Shown piece after piece: positions 1 to 8,182 of a DNA stretch of 64,000 nt. The position numbers and the translations under genes are program-made. Source of the stretch: Streptococcus mitis B6 (GTDB lineage: Bacteria > Bacillota > Bacilli > Lactobacillales > Streptococcaceae); assembly GCF_000027165.1 (NCBI RefSeq), contig NC_013853.1:1178001-1242000 (forward strand). The letters run 5' to 3'. The notes beneath the pieces are model-generated. The model was not told the origin of the DNA and ran no database searches. It saw nothing but the letters and a program-made list of their open reading frames with translations. Within the stretch, counting starts at the first letter, position 1, and every line of letters begins with the position of its first letter.

Positions 1-87
1 TTGCTTGCGAATACCACGTAGTTTAATCTTTAACTCACCAACAGCTTGAATGTAAGGATCTAGAAATTCTTCCCATTCTAAGGTCAT
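1..87 (-). CDS. relQ: GTP pyrophosphokinase (small alarmone synthetase), 5' end only
   Basis: Only the first 29 codons lie in the window; the gene continues off the left edge. The N-terminus (MTLEWEEFLDPYIQAVGELK, then IKLRGIRKQ) matches what I remember of the streptococcal RelQ/YjbM small alarmone synthetase, which makes (p)ppGpp from ATP and GDP/GTP. A good ribosome site (AAGGGAG) precedes the ATG. It is divergent from the CYTH gene, an arrangement familiar from pneumococcus. The catalytic domain is outside the window, so the call rests on the N-terminal string and context. Confidence 0.75.
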   Translation of the reverse strand, partial: MTLEWEEFLDPYIQAVGELKIKLRGIRKQ

Positions 88-168
88 ATATTCTCCCTTG
101 TTCTCATATTATCCTTCAAAAATATCTTTGATTTTTTCTCCAGATTCATATACAATAAATACAAAGCT

Positions 169-177
169 ATTATATCA
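169..177 (-). promoter_or_regulatory. Extended -10 promoter of relQ
   Basis: Read on the minus strand this is TGATATAAT, a perfect extended -10 (TGnTATAAT). Transcription would start near 162, giving relQ a leader of about 75 nt. It directly abuts the plus-strand -10 at 178-183. Confidence 0.55.
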
Positions 178-183
178 TATAAT
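178..183 (+). promoter_or_regulatory. Probable -10 of the CYTH gene
   Basis: TATAAT on the plus strand, about 32 nt upstream of the TTG start at 216. No convincing -35 is visible. It adjoins the relQ -10 on the opposite strand, so the two genes probably share one melted region and compete for polymerase. Confidence 0.4.
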
Positions 184-215
184 CCGCTTTCATAGATAAA
201 GAAAAGGTAAGAAAA

Positions 216-785
216 TTGAAACATTTAGAAATTGAATTGAAAACACTCTTGAAAAAAGATGAATACAATCGTCTAAAAGACCAGTTCACAGGTGTCACTC
301 CTGTCCTTCAAAAAAATTACTACATCGACACGCCTGATTTTGAACTGCGAGAAAAGAAAGTTGCTATGCGCATTCGAACCTTTGAAGACTGGGCAGAATT
401 GACTCTCAAAGTCTCGCAAAGTATTGGAAACATGGAGTACAACCAAAAATTGCAACTAAAAGATGCTGAAAACTATCTGACCAAGGAAGAACTCCCTCAG
501 GGGCTTGTGCTCGATGAATTGGCTAAACATGGCATCCAAAGCAAGAACTGGCAGGTACTAGGTTGTCTCACAACGCTTCGCTATGAAATGAAGACAGCTA
601 TTGGTCTCATGGCGCTGGATGAGAGTCAATACTTTGATATAACAGATTACGAATTAGAGCTTGAAGTTGAAAATCACGAGCAAGGCAAACAGGATTTCCA
701 ACAATTTTTAGAGGAAAATCAGATTTCCTATCAAAAATCTCCCTCAAAATTGGTCCGATTTGTCAAAAGCATGAAAAATAGCTGA
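216..785 (+). CDS. CYTH-domain protein (triphosphate-binding fold)
   Basis: A 189-residue protein that opens with the signature ExExK motif (E5, E7, K9) of the CYTH superfamily, whose members bind inorganic or nucleoside triphosphates in a beta-tunnel (adenylate cyclase CyaB, thiamine triphosphatase, tripolyphosphatase). The many charged residues on alternating strands (for example RIRTF and ELTLK) fit the tunnel fold. The start is TTG at 216 behind AAAAGG. It is divergent from relQ and lies upstream of prs, in a neighbourhood of nucleotide and (p)ppGpp metabolism. The substrate cannot be told from sequence; a triphosphatase is likely. Confidence 0.75.
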   Translation: MKHLEIELKTLLKKDEYNRLKDQFTGVTPVLQKNYYIDTPDFELREKKVAMRIRTFEDWAELTLKVSQSIGNMEYNQKLQLKDAENYLTKEELPQGLVLDELAKHGIQSKNWQVLGCLTTLRYEMKTAIGLMALDESQYFDITDYELELEVENHEQGKQDFQQFLEENQISYQKSPSKLVRFVKSMKNS

Positions 786-801
786 AATAATCTCTATTTT
801 T

Positions 802-871
802 TGGTAAAATAGAAAAGATAAAAATACAAAAATCCCAGTTCATATAGGTAAGACAGATATAACTAGGATTT
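802..871 (+). promoter_or_regulatory. prs promoter and leader stem-loop
   Basis: TGGTAAAAT at 802-810 is an extended -10. The leader then contains an inverted repeat: AAATCCCAGTT (830-840) pairs with AACTAGGATTT (861-871), an 11-bp stem with one non-canonical pair and a 20-nt loop. No T-run follows the stem, so it is not a plain terminator. The ribosome site AGAGGA lies downstream at about 883. Confidence 0.45.
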
Positions 872-897
872 ATAAAGTTTACAGAGGACGGTCTATA

Positions 898-1857
898 ATG
901 TCAGATAAAAAAAACATGAAACTTTTCGCACTCAATTCTAACCAAGAGATTGCACAGAAAATTGCTCAAGCTGTTGGTGTCCCACTTGGAAAACTATCAT
1001 CACGTCAATTTTCTGACGGAGAGATCCAAGTTAATATCGAAGAGAGTGTCCGTGGTTACGATGTTTACATCATCCAATCTACAAGTTTCCCTGTTAACAA
1101 CCACCTAATGGAATTATTAATTATGGTTGATGCTTGTGTGCGTGCAAGTGCCCACAGTATCAACGTTGTCCTTCCGTATTTTGGCTATGCACGCCAAGAT
1201 AGAATCGCATCATCTAGAGAACCACTAACAGCTAAACTAGTTGCTAACATGCTAGTTAAAGCTGGTGTAGATCGTGTCCTTACCCTCGACTTACATGCAG
1301 TTCAAGTACAAGGTTTCTTTGATATTCCTGTAGATAATCTTTACACTGTTCCTCTCTTTGCTAAACACTACTGTGATAAAGGATTAAGAGGTTCAGATGT
1401 TGTTGTCGTTAGCCCTAAAAATTCAGGGGTTAAACGTGCTCGTAGCCTGGCTGAATATCTTGATGCTCCTATCGCCATTATCGACTACCCTCAAGACGAT
1501 GCAACTCGCAACGAAGGCTATATCATCGGTGATGTTGCAGGTAAAAAAGCCATCTTGATTGATGACATTTTAAATACAGGACGTACCTTCTCTGAAGCTG
1601 CCAAAATCGTTGAACGTGAAGGGGCTACAGAAATTTATGCTGTTTCTAGCCACGGCCTCTTCGTTGAAGGTGCTGATGAACTTCTTGACAATACTAAGAT
1701 TAAAGAAATTCTTGTGACTGATTCAGTAGCAACAAAAGAAAAAACTCCTAAAAACGTATGCTACATCACTGCTAGTGAGTTAATTGGTGATGCTATCGTC
1801 CGTATCCACGAAAGAAAACCAGTCAGCCCACTCTTTGGCTATAACAAAAAGAAATAA
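898..1857 (+). CDS. prs: Ribose-phosphate pyrophosphokinase (PRPP synthetase)
   Basis: Makes PRPP from ribose 5-phosphate and ATP for purine, pyrimidine, histidine, tryptophan and NAD synthesis. The 319-residue length is normal for a class I enzyme. Visible motifs are the [15 protein letters not shown] segment near residue 40, the catalytic-loop region YFGYARQDR near 97-105, and the PRPP-binding loop [12 protein letters not shown] near 220-231. ATG at 898 follows AGAGGA. The cysteine desulfurase begins 9 nt after its stop, so the two are probably co-transcribed. From memory pneumococci have two prs genes; this would be the second. Confidence 0.93.
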   Translation: MSDKKNMKLFALNSNQEIAQKIAQAVGVPLGKLSSRQFSDGEIQVNIEESVRGYDVYIIQSTSFPVNNHLMELLIMVDACVRASAHSINVVLPYFGYARQDRIASSREPLTAKLVANMLVKAGVDRVLTLDLHAVQVQGFFDIPVDNLYTVPLFAKHYCDKGLRGSDVVVVSPKNSGVKRARSLAEYLDAPIAIIDYPQDDATRNEGYIIGDVAGKKAILIDDILNTGRTFSEAAKIVEREGATEIYAVSSHGLFVEGADELLDNTKIKEILVTDSVATKEKTPKNVCYITASELIGDAIVRIHERKPVSPLFGYNKKK

Positions 1858-1866
1858 GGTGATTCT

Positions 1867-2982
1867 TTGATTTATTTGGACAATGCTGCAACGACTCCCA
1901 TGTCGGCAGTTGCTATTTCAGCGATGACCAAGGTTATGCAAGAAACCCATGGAAACCCTTCTAGTATTCATGGTCATGGTCGTCAAGCTGGTAAACTCTT
2001 GAGAGAAGCTCGTCAGGAACTAGCCCAGTTACTGGGGACAAAACCTCAACATATCTTTTTCACTTCTGGCGGGACTGAAGGCAACAATACTGCCATCATT
2101 GGCTACTGCCTTCGTCACCAAGAACGAGGAAAACATATCATCACAACTGCTATTGAGCACCATGCTGTCCTTGAAACCATTGATTACTTGGTTCAACACT
2201 TTGGGTTTGAAGCAACCATTATCCAGCCAGAAAATCAAGAAATCACAGCCCAACAAATTCAAAATGCTTTACGTGACGATACGATTTTGGTTTCTACCAT
2301 GTTTGCCAATAATGAGACAGGAAACCTACTGCCCATTGCTGAAATTGGCCAAATTCTCAAGCAACACCTTGCTGCCTATCATGTCGATGCAGTTCAGGCT
2401 ATTGGTAAAATACCAATTCACCCAGAAGAATTGGGCATTGATTTTCTCACTGCTTCTGCCCACAAGTTCCAGGGTCCTAAGGGAATCGGTTTTCTCTATG
2501 CATCTAGCATGGACTTTGATTCCTATCTACATGGCGGAGACCAAGAACAGAAAAAACGTGCAGGTACTGAAAATCTGGCTGCCATCGTAGGCATGGTTGC
2601 AGCCCTAAAAGAAGACCTAGAAAAACAAGAAGACAATTTTCAACATGTACAAAATCTAGAAACTGCCTTTCTGGCAGAGCTAGAGGGAGTTCAGTATTAC
2701 CTGAATAGAGGCGAACACCATCTCCCTTATGTTCTCAATATTGGATTTCCTGGCCAGAAAAATGACCTCTTACTCCTTCGTCTAGATTTGGCTGGAATTT
2801 CTATCTCTACTGGCTCAGCCTGTACTGCAGGCATTGTCCAATCCAGCCATGTTCTTGAAGCCATGTATGGCGCAAATTCAGAACGCTTGAAGGAATCCGT
2901 TCGCATCAGTTTGTCACCACAAAATACTGTTAAAGACCTAGAAACCCTCGCAAAAACCTTAAAAGAAATTATCGGAGGTTAG
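1867..2982 (+). CDS. Cysteine desulfurase (class V aminotransferase, NifS/IscS type)
   Basis: PLP enzyme that removes sulfur from cysteine and carries it as a persulfide for iron-sulfur clusters or tRNA thiolation. Seen in the 371 residues: the N-terminal IYLDNAATTPM, the HAVLE motif near 100, the Schiff-base lysine K200 in TASAHKFQGPKG, and the active-site cysteine C319 in STGSACTAG. The start is TTG, with GGTGATTC upstream. It is followed 4 nt later by a DUF1831 protein, a recurrent partner of NifS-like genes in Lactobacillales. Which acceptor it serves (IscU, ThiI or other) cannot be read here. Confidence 0.88.
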   Translation: MIYLDNAATTPMSAVAISAMTKVMQETHGNPSSIHGHGRQAGKLLREARQELAQLLGTKPQHIFFTSGGTEGNNTAIIGYCLRHQERGKHIITTAIEHHAVLETIDYLVQHFGFEATIIQPENQEITAQQIQNALRDDTILVSTMFANNETGNLLPIAEIGQILKQHLAAYHVDAVQAIGKIPIHPEELGIDFLTASAHKFQGPKGIGFLYASSMDFDSYLHGGDQEQKKRAGTENLAAIVGMVAALKEDLEKQEDNFQHVQNLETAFLAELEGVQYYLNRGEHHLPYVLNIGFPGQKNDLLLLRLDLAGISISTGSACTAGIVQSSHVLEAMYGANSERLKESVRISLSPQNTVKDLETLAKTLKEIIGG

Positions 2983-2986
2983 CCAT

Positions 2987-3334
2987 ATGGCATTTGAAAA
3001 AACCATTCAGTTAAAAAATTGTCGTTACGACTACACTCTTAGCCCTTCTGTTAAGAAATTTACCCTCAAAGACAACACCTTTTTTGAGACTAAGGTTGGT
3101 AACTATGAATTGACTCGCCTTTTGGAAAAAGTTCCGAACAGCGGTGAGGGATTCCAACTCAAAATCATCATTAACAAGGAACTTATAGGTGCTAAAATCA
3201 ATATCACTGACAAGTTTGGGCTACGTCTAGTTGATATTTTCAAATCAGAAGACCACCACATTCATCAGGAAAAATTCTACTTCCTCATGGATAGCTTGGT
3301 AGAACGTGGTGTCTTTACAAAATCTGAAAGATAG
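2987..3334 (+). CDS. DUF1831 family protein, companion of the cysteine desulfurase
   Basis: A 115-residue soluble protein beginning MAFEKTIQLKNCRYDYTLSP. It has no signal peptide, membrane segment or cysteine cluster. The family is found beside NifS-like genes in streptococci and lactobacilli; its biochemical role is unknown to me. It starts 4 nt after the desulfurase stop, with GGAGG just before that stop as its ribosome site, so coupled translation is likely. Confidence 0.7.
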   Translation: MAFEKTIQLKNCRYDYTLSPSVKKFTLKDNTFFETKVGNYELTRLLEKVPNSGEGFQLKIIINKELIGAKINITDKFGLRLVDIFKSEDHHIHQEKFYFLMDSLVERGVFTKSER

Positions 3335-3341
3335 GTCCCAT

Positions 3342-3557
3342 ATGTTTAAATTAACCTATAAGGATAGCTATCATGTAGAGCGGACTCTCAAGTATGAAGA
3401 TTACGATGCTCTCATGCTAGCTTTGTCAGGCTGTGTGACCCTACCAGATACACTTTATGTGACTTCTTTAACCTTTAATGGACAGGAAGTTTACCAAGGG
3501 CTGGTCGAAGACCTCTACCGTTTTCTATCACAAACAGAATTTTTACATCAAAACTAA
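3342..3557 (+). CDS. Small conserved protein (DUF4649-like)
   Basis: I place the start at ATG 3342 (protein MFKLTYKDSYHVERTLKYED...), giving 71 residues. An upstream in-frame GTG at 3306 would overlap the previous gene, while ATG 3342 has AGATAGG at the right distance. The protein is small and acidic, with no recognisable motif. It closes the prs-desulfurase-DUF1831 group, and its stop codon lies inside the terminator stem. Function unknown; a role alongside the desulfurase is inferred only from position. Confidence 0.6.
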   Translation: MFKLTYKDSYHVERTLKYEDYDALMLALSGCVTLPDTLYVTSLTFNGQEVYQGLVEDLYRFLSQTEFLHQN

Positions 3558-3576
3558 GATTTTTCTTAGTTTTTTA
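3551..3576 (+). terminator. Intrinsic terminator of the prs operon
   Basis: AAACTAAGA (3551-3559) pairs perfectly with TCTTAGTTT (3564-3572) over a TTTT loop, and T residues follow. The TAA stop of the upstream gene lies within the 5' arm. Confidence 0.8.
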
Positions 3577-3582
3577 TTGTTT

Positions 3583-3612
3583 TTGTTGATTTTTTCACAA
3601 TGTTTCTATAAA
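3583..3612 (+). promoter_or_regulatory. rex promoter with overlapping probable Rex operator
   Basis: TTGTTGATTTTTTCACAA (3583-3600) resembles the Rex consensus TTGTGAA-N4-TTCACAA: the right half is perfect and the left half has two mismatches. Its first six bases (TTGTTG) also serve as a -35, 18 bp from TATAAA (3607-3612). Rex binding would therefore block its own promoter. Confidence 0.5.
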
Positions 3613-3639
3613 ATAGAAGAATAGAAAGGTTGTGATTTT

Positions 3640-4281
3640 GTGAAAGATAAACAGTCTGCTATTCCAAAAGCTACAGCGAAAAGACTCTCTCTCTACTATC
3701 GAATTTTTAAGAGATTTCACTCAGAAAAGATTGAACGTGCCAACTCTAAGCAAATTGCAGAGGCCATTGGGATTGACTCAGCGACCGTACGTCGTGATTT
3801 TTCCTACTTTGGTGAACTAGGTCGTCGTGGTTTTGGCTATGATGTCAAAAAACTGATGACGTTTTTTGCCGATTTACTCAATGATAACTCCATCACCAAT
3901 GTTATGCTGGTAGGTATTGGAAATATGGGCCATGCCCTTCTCCACTACCGCTTCCACGAGCGTAACAAGATGAAGATTATCATGGCCTTTGATCTAGATG
4001 ACCACCCTGAGGTCGGGACCCAAACTCCTGATGGAATTCCCATTTATGGAATTTCTCAAATCAAGGATAAAATCAAGGATGCTGATGTCAAAACTGCTAT
4101 CCTGACCGTTCCCAGCGTCAAGTCACAAGAGGTTGCCAATCTCTTAGTGGATGCTGGAGTGAAAGGAATTCTCAGTTTTTCACCAGTCCATCTGCATTTA
4201 CCAAAAGACGTGGTCGTTCAGTATGTTGATTTGACAAGTGAACTCCAAACTCTCCTCTACTTCATGCGAAAAGAGGATTAG
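3640..4281 (+). CDS. rex: Redox-sensing transcriptional repressor Rex
   Basis: A 213-residue repressor that leaves DNA when NADH rises, derepressing fermentation genes. Seen are a winged-helix N-terminus ([16 protein letters not shown]; then [20 protein letters not shown] near residues 40-58), a Rossmann NAD-binding loop GIGNMG near residues 92-97, and the C-terminal swap helix. The length is typical. The start is GTG at 3640 with AAAGG upstream; the first coding ATG would remove part of the winged helix. A candidate Rex operator overlaps the promoter. The amidotransferase follows 17 nt later. Confidence 0.92.
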   Translation: MKDKQSAIPKATAKRLSLYYRIFKRFHSEKIERANSKQIAEAIGIDSATVRRDFSYFGELGRRGFGYDVKKLMTFFADLLNDNSITNVMLVGIGNMGHALLHYRFHERNKMKIIMAFDLDDHPEVGTQTPDGIPIYGISQIKDKIKDADVKTAILTVPSVKSQEVANLLVDAGVKGILSFSPVHLHLPKDVVVQYVDLTSELQTLLYFMRKED

Positions 4282-4298
4282 AAAGCGAAAATCATTTT

Positions 4299-4988
4299 AT
4301 GAAAAAACCAGTTATAGGGATTACAGGAAACGAAAAAACTCATCCAGATGATGACATCATGATGAGCTACGCAGCAAAAGGCTTTGTTGAAGGCGTTAAA
4401 AATGCTGGAGGGATTCCCATCATCCTACCGATTGGTGATCAAGAAATGGCCTGCCACTATATCAGTATGATTGACAAGCTCATCTTGACAGGTGGACAAA
4501 ATGTTGATCCAAAATTCTATGGTGAACCAAAAACTATCGATAGCGATGACTACCACCTTCAAAGGGATATCTTTGAACTGGCCCTCATCAAGGAAGCTAT
4601 TAAACAGAAAAAGCCAATTTTTTCTGTCTGCCGTGGTACCCAACTCTTTAACGTTGCCATGGGTGGAACTTTGTATCAAGATATCGAAGACCATTGGCAG
4701 GATTGTTCTGCCGAGTATACAACCCAACGCTTGGCGACAGAACCAGATACCGTTCTCCGAGAAATCTATGGAGAAATTTCCCATATCAACTCCTTCCACC
4801 ATCAGAGCATCAAGGATTTAGCACCAAATTTAAAGATTGCGGCTCATGATCCTAAAGATGGTATCATTGAAGCTGTCATGAGTACGGATGATGTCGCCTT
4901 TCTCGGTGTCCAATGGCATCCAGAATTTCTATTTGAAAATCGTCCCAAAGATAAAAACCTCTTTGACTATATCGTTAATGAACTTTAG
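4299..4988 (+). CDS. Class I glutamine amidotransferase-like hydrolase (peptidase C26, PuuD type)
   Basis: A 229-residue free-standing glutaminase-fold protein. It begins [11 protein letters not shown], carries the nucleophile Cys111 in [16 protein letters not shown], and has the histidine-glutamate pair in QWHPEF near residues 205-210. The family includes gamma-glutamyl-GABA hydrolase and related gamma-glutamyl hydrolases; the true substrate is unknown. It sits immediately after rex and probably shares its transcript. Its stop codon interlocks with that of the convergent radC, leaving no spacer and no room for a dedicated terminator. Confidence 0.8.
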   Translation: MKKPVIGITGNEKTHPDDDIMMSYAAKGFVEGVKNAGGIPIILPIGDQEMACHYISMIDKLILTGGQNVDPKFYGEPKTIDSDDYHLQRDIFELALIKEAIKQKKPIFSVCRGTQLFNVAMGGTLYQDIEDHWQDCSAEYTTQRLATEPDTVLREIYGEISHINSFHHQSIKDLAPNLKIAAHDPKDGIIEAVMSTDDVAFLGVQWHPEFLFENRPKDKNLFDYIVNEL

Positions 4989-5665
4989 ATTAAATCCGTC
5001 TTTTCACGATAACTAAAGTAATTAGAATGAGAGACAATCAAATGGTCCAAGAGGACAATCCCCATCAGGTCGCAGGCTTCTTTGACAAGTTTAGTAACAT
5101 GATCATCATTTCGGCTAGGGGCTACCGCTCCTGAAGGATGATTGTGAACCAAGATAAGAGAGGTCGCCATATGCTTGATGGCATAGTGAAGAATCTCTCG
5201 CGGTTCAGCAATACTGCGAGTGGCAGAACCGATAAAAATGGTCTGTTGATGGATGATTTGATTTTGAGTATTGAGATAGAGCGCCACTAGGTGCTCTTGT
5301 TTTTTATGTCCCAACTCCTGCTGCATCTTCTTGGCCAACTTTTGACTGCTGAGAATACTTTCCATCTCAAGGGTCTCATGTTTATGAATACGATGCCCCA
5401 GTTCAATCATAGCTTGCAATTCTATAGCCTTGACTCGCCCTATACCAGATAGGCTCTGCAATTCCTGCAGGGTCATTTTTTTCAAATCCGTTAGACTTGA
5501 AAGGTTGTTCAAAACTTTCTGGGCAATTTCAAAAACATTAGCTTGCCGTGTTCCTGTCCTGAGTAAAATAGCTAGCAACTCTTGATTACTGAGCGCTTCA
5601 ACTCCTTCCTTGGCCAGCCTTTCTCTTGGCAACAGTGAATCTTCTTGAAATGAAATACTATACAT
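4985..5665 (-). CDS. radC: RadC family (UPF0758) JAMM-domain protein
   Basis: A 226-residue protein. I choose ATG 5665 ([17 protein letters not shown]) rather than a GTG five codons upstream, because AGGAGG lies 6 nt before this ATG. The N-terminal half has a helix-hairpin-helix ([15 protein letters not shown] near 68-82). The C-terminal half carries the metal-binding JAMM signature HNHPSG followed by a conserved aspartate (PSRNDD). Despite the name, no repair role is established in pneumococcus, where from memory the gene is induced in competence. A one-mismatch cin-box (5686-5693) fits that. Confidence 0.88.
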   Translation of the reverse strand: MYSISFQEDSLLPRERLAKEGVEALSNQELLAILLRTGTRQANVFEIAQKVLNNLSSLTDLKKMTLQELQSLSGIGRVKAIELQAMIELGHRIHKHETLEMESILSSQKLAKKMQQELGHKKQEHLVALYLNTQNQIIHQQTIFIGSATRSIAEPREILHYAIKHMATSLILVHNHPSGAVAPSRNDDHVTKLVKEACDLMGIVLLDHLIVSHSNYFSYREKTDLI

Positions 5666-5685
5666 AAAAATCCTCCTCACTTTAT

Positions 5686-5693
5686 TATTCGTG
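5686..5693 (-). promoter_or_regulatory. cin-box-like element (SigX/ComX -10) of radC
   Basis: The minus strand reads CACGAATA, one mismatch from the cin-box TACGAATA, and lies about 20 nt before the radC ATG. A T-rich tract lies upstream near the end of pcrA, as at known late competence promoters. An imperfect stem, CCTTCTCAC paired with GTGAGGAGG, overlaps the box and the ribosome site. Confidence 0.5.
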
Positions 5694-5707
5694 AGAAGGA
5701 TGAAAAA

Positions 5708-7999
5708 TTAGATTTTTTTCTCAATTGGAGCCACACTGGCTAAAAGTTTTTTCAAACCTACTTCTGGGAAATTGATTTTCAATTCCTGAGTAGCTCCGTT
5801 ACCTGAAACTTCCAGAACAGTTCCCTCTCCCCATTTCTTGTGGAGGGCAATATCACCAATAGACCAATTTGTCTCACTAGACGCTGATTTTGTGCCAGCT
5901 GTAAATTGACCAAATGGAAGACCACTTGATTGGATAGTTCTTGGAGCCGCACTGCGTTTACGGTCTTGAAGAGCTTGCGCAAGACTCATACCTTGACCGA
6001 AGGCAACCCCACCACTGCTATAAGATGCCTTAAAGCTTGTATTTGCTGGACGAGCCAGACCTTGATACTCAAGTAAGTCTGAACTGATTTCGTTAATAAA
6101 ACGAGTTGGACGGTTGTAGTTGGTACGACCAAAAAGCAGGCGCGAGTTGGCATTGGTCAGATAGAGAATTTTCTCTGCACGCGTAATTCCTACATAGGCC
6201 AGACGGCGTTCTTCTTCCAATTCATCTGGATCCTCAGCTGCACGACTAAGCGGGAAGACATTTTCTTCCATCCCAATCAAAAAGACAACTGGAAACTCAA
6301 GACCTTTGGCAGCATGCAGGGTCATCAGGGTCACTTCTGATGTCTCCTGACTACCTGAATCTGTGTCTGCAATTAAGGCCAAATCATTTAAGAAACGACT
6401 CAGTTTATCCAGACCAGTTTCTTCTTCTGGCCCATCAGAGGTGTCATCAAAGTTTTTCGTCACAGAAAGAAACTCTTCGATATTTTCAACCCGAGCCTTA
6501 CTTTCCAGAGTTGCTTGGGCATTAAGAATATCGACATAACCTGTTTTTTCTAGGACGGCCTCAACCAACTCTGTAATAGTTAATTGATCTAGCTGCTCTC
6601 GTAAATCTAACATCATATTTGCAAAATCCCAGATAGACTGGGCTGCTTTACCCTTGATACCAGACAACATGATGTTTGCAGAAGCATCTAGCATGGACAT
6701 GTCTTGCATATTCGCAAAGTCACGGATTTTCTCAACTGTACCTGGCCCAATTCCACGCTTCGGTTCGTTGATAATGCGCTCAAAACTGATATTGTCACTC
6801 AAATTGGCAATAAGGTTGAGGTAAGCGATAATATCTCGGATTTCCTTACGGCTGTAGAACTTGGTTCCGCCAACCATGGTGTAAGGAATGTTTGACTTGA
6901 GCAGAGCTTCCTCAATAGTACGAGACTGCGCATTAGTACGATAAAGAACTGCAAAATCCTTGTGAAGGAATTTTTGACTCCGACCAAGTTCATCGATGGT
7001 TCTGGCTACAAATACAGCCTCATCTAGTTCATCATTGGCACGATAGTAAACGATTTGTTCCCCATCAGCATTTTGAGTCCAGAGATTCTTAGGACGGCGG
7101 TTTTTATTATTTTTAATGACCTCGTTTGCCGCTTGGAGAATAGTTTTAGTGGAACGGTAATTCTCCTCCAACAAAACAACCTTGGCTTGGGGATAATCCT
7201 TTTCAAAGTCCAAGATATTCTGCATATCAGCACCACGCCAACCGTAAATAGACTGGTCCGCATCTCCAACAACACAGATATTTTTAAAGCGAGACGCTAA
7301 GAGTTTGACCAATTGGTACTGAGCGTGGTTGGTATCTTGGTACTCATCAACGTGGATGTATTGGAATTTCTGTTGATAGTAAGTCAAAACATCAGGATTT
7401 TGATCAAAGAGACGCAGGGTCAGCATAATCAAATCATCAAAGTCAACCGACTCCGACTGACGCAGTTCTTTTTGATAGGCTGTATAACACTGGGCCACGA
7501 TTTGCGTATACATATCGCCAGCTTGGGCAGCATAAGCCACATCATCAATCAAATCATTCTTAGCATTTGAAATAGTCCCCAAAATCGTTCGTTCATTCCA
7601 TTTTTTAGGATCCAAGTTCAACTGCTTGAGAATGCGTTTCATGAGCGTTCGCTGTTCACCAGGATCCACAATAGTAAAATTACGGTTGTAGCCAATATGA
7701 TCCGCATCACGACGCAAAATACGCACACACATGGAGTGGAAGGTCGCAATCAGACAGTCCTGAGTCGCTGGATTGAGGCTATAAGCACGCTCTTTCATCT
7801 CACGCGCAGCCTTGTTGGTAAAGGTAATGGCCAAGATATTCCATGGATTGACCAGCTTTTCATCAATCAAATAAGCAATACGGTGGGTCAAAACACGAGT
7901 CTTTCCTGAACCAGCCCCCGCCATAATCAACAAGGGTCCTTCTGTCGTTTGCACCGCCTCAGCCTGACGGTCATTCATTCCATTTAATAATGCGTTCAT
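5708..7999 (-). CDS. pcrA: ATP-dependent DNA helicase PcrA (UvrD/Rep family)
   Basis: A 763-residue superfamily 1A 3'-5' helicase used in repair, replication of rolling-circle plasmids and removal of RecA. Motifs read in order: Q-motif region NDRQAEAV, Walker A AGAGSGKT (27-34), Walker B DEYQDTN, motif III GDADQSIYGWRGA, motif IV NYRST, motif V TLHAAKGLEFPVVF, and motif VI AYVGITRAE. A C-terminal tail ends in a Tudor-like stretch (IGDIALHKKWGEGTVLEVSG) known to contact RNA polymerase. AGGAAGAG precedes ATG 7999. radC follows on the same strand after 42 nt. Confidence 0.95.
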   Translation of the reverse strand: MNALLNGMNDRQAEAVQTTEGPLLIMAGAGSGKTRVLTHRIAYLIDEKLVNPWNILAITFTNKAAREMKERAYSLNPATQDCLIATFHSMCVRILRRDADHIGYNRNFTIVDPGEQRTLMKRILKQLNLDPKKWNERTILGTISNAKNDLIDDVAYAAQAGDMYTQIVAQCYTAYQKELRQSESVDFDDLIMLTLRLFDQNPDVLTYYQQKFQYIHVDEYQDTNHAQYQLVKLLASRFKNICVVGDADQSIYGWRGADMQNILDFEKDYPQAKVVLLEENYRSTKTILQAANEVIKNNKNRRPKNLWTQNADGEQIVYYRANDELDEAVFVARTIDELGRSQKFLHKDFAVLYRTNAQSRTIEEALLKSNIPYTMVGGTKFYSRKEIRDIIAYLNLIANLSDNISFERIINEPKRGIGPGTVEKIRDFANMQDMSMLDASANIMLSGIKGKAAQSIWDFANMMLDLREQLDQLTITELVEAVLEKTGYVDILNAQATLESKARVENIEEFLSVTKNFDDTSDGPEEETGLDKLSRFLNDLALIADTDSGSQETSEVTLMTLHAAKGLEFPVVFLIGMEENVFPLSRAAEDPDELEEERRLAYVGITRAEKILYLTNANSRLLFGRTNYNRPTRFINEISSDLLEYQGLARPANTSFKASYSSGGVAFGQGMSLAQALQDRKRSAAPRTIQSSGLPFGQFTAGTKSASSETNWSIGDIALHKKWGEGTVLEVSGNGATQELKINFPEVGLKKLLASVAPIEKKI

Positions 8000-8032
8000 C
8001 TTCTCTTCCTTACTCTTGAAGTCAATATTTCT

Positions 8033-8041
8033 ATTATATCA
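8033..8041 (-). promoter_or_regulatory. Extended -10 promoter of pcrA
   Basis: The minus strand reads TGATATAAT, about 34 nt upstream of the pcrA ATG. No clear -35 is present, as is usual for extended -10 promoters here. Confidence 0.5.
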
Positions 8042-8128
8042 GAATTCAGGGAAAATATCTTGACCTAGACTGGTTACGTCTAGAAGGCAACTCTCTCATC
8101 AGCTGAAGACAAGACCTTATATCTAGGC

Positions 8129-8162
8129 AAAAAATGAGCTTGGATAGTATTTCCAAACTCAT
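8129..8162 (-). terminator. Intrinsic terminator of fhs
   Basis: On the minus strand ATGAGTTTGGA (8162-8152) pairs with TCCAAGCTCAT (8144-8134) with one G-U pair, followed by a T-run. The remaining spacer toward pcrA (8042-8128) shows nothing else. Confidence 0.8.
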
Positions 8163-8182
8163 TTAAAGTCAATTGCAATATA

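Noticed and set aside
2099..2590. 163-codon frame overlapping the cysteine desulfurase
   Set aside because: Out-of-frame shadow within a clearly conserved enzyme; no family features.
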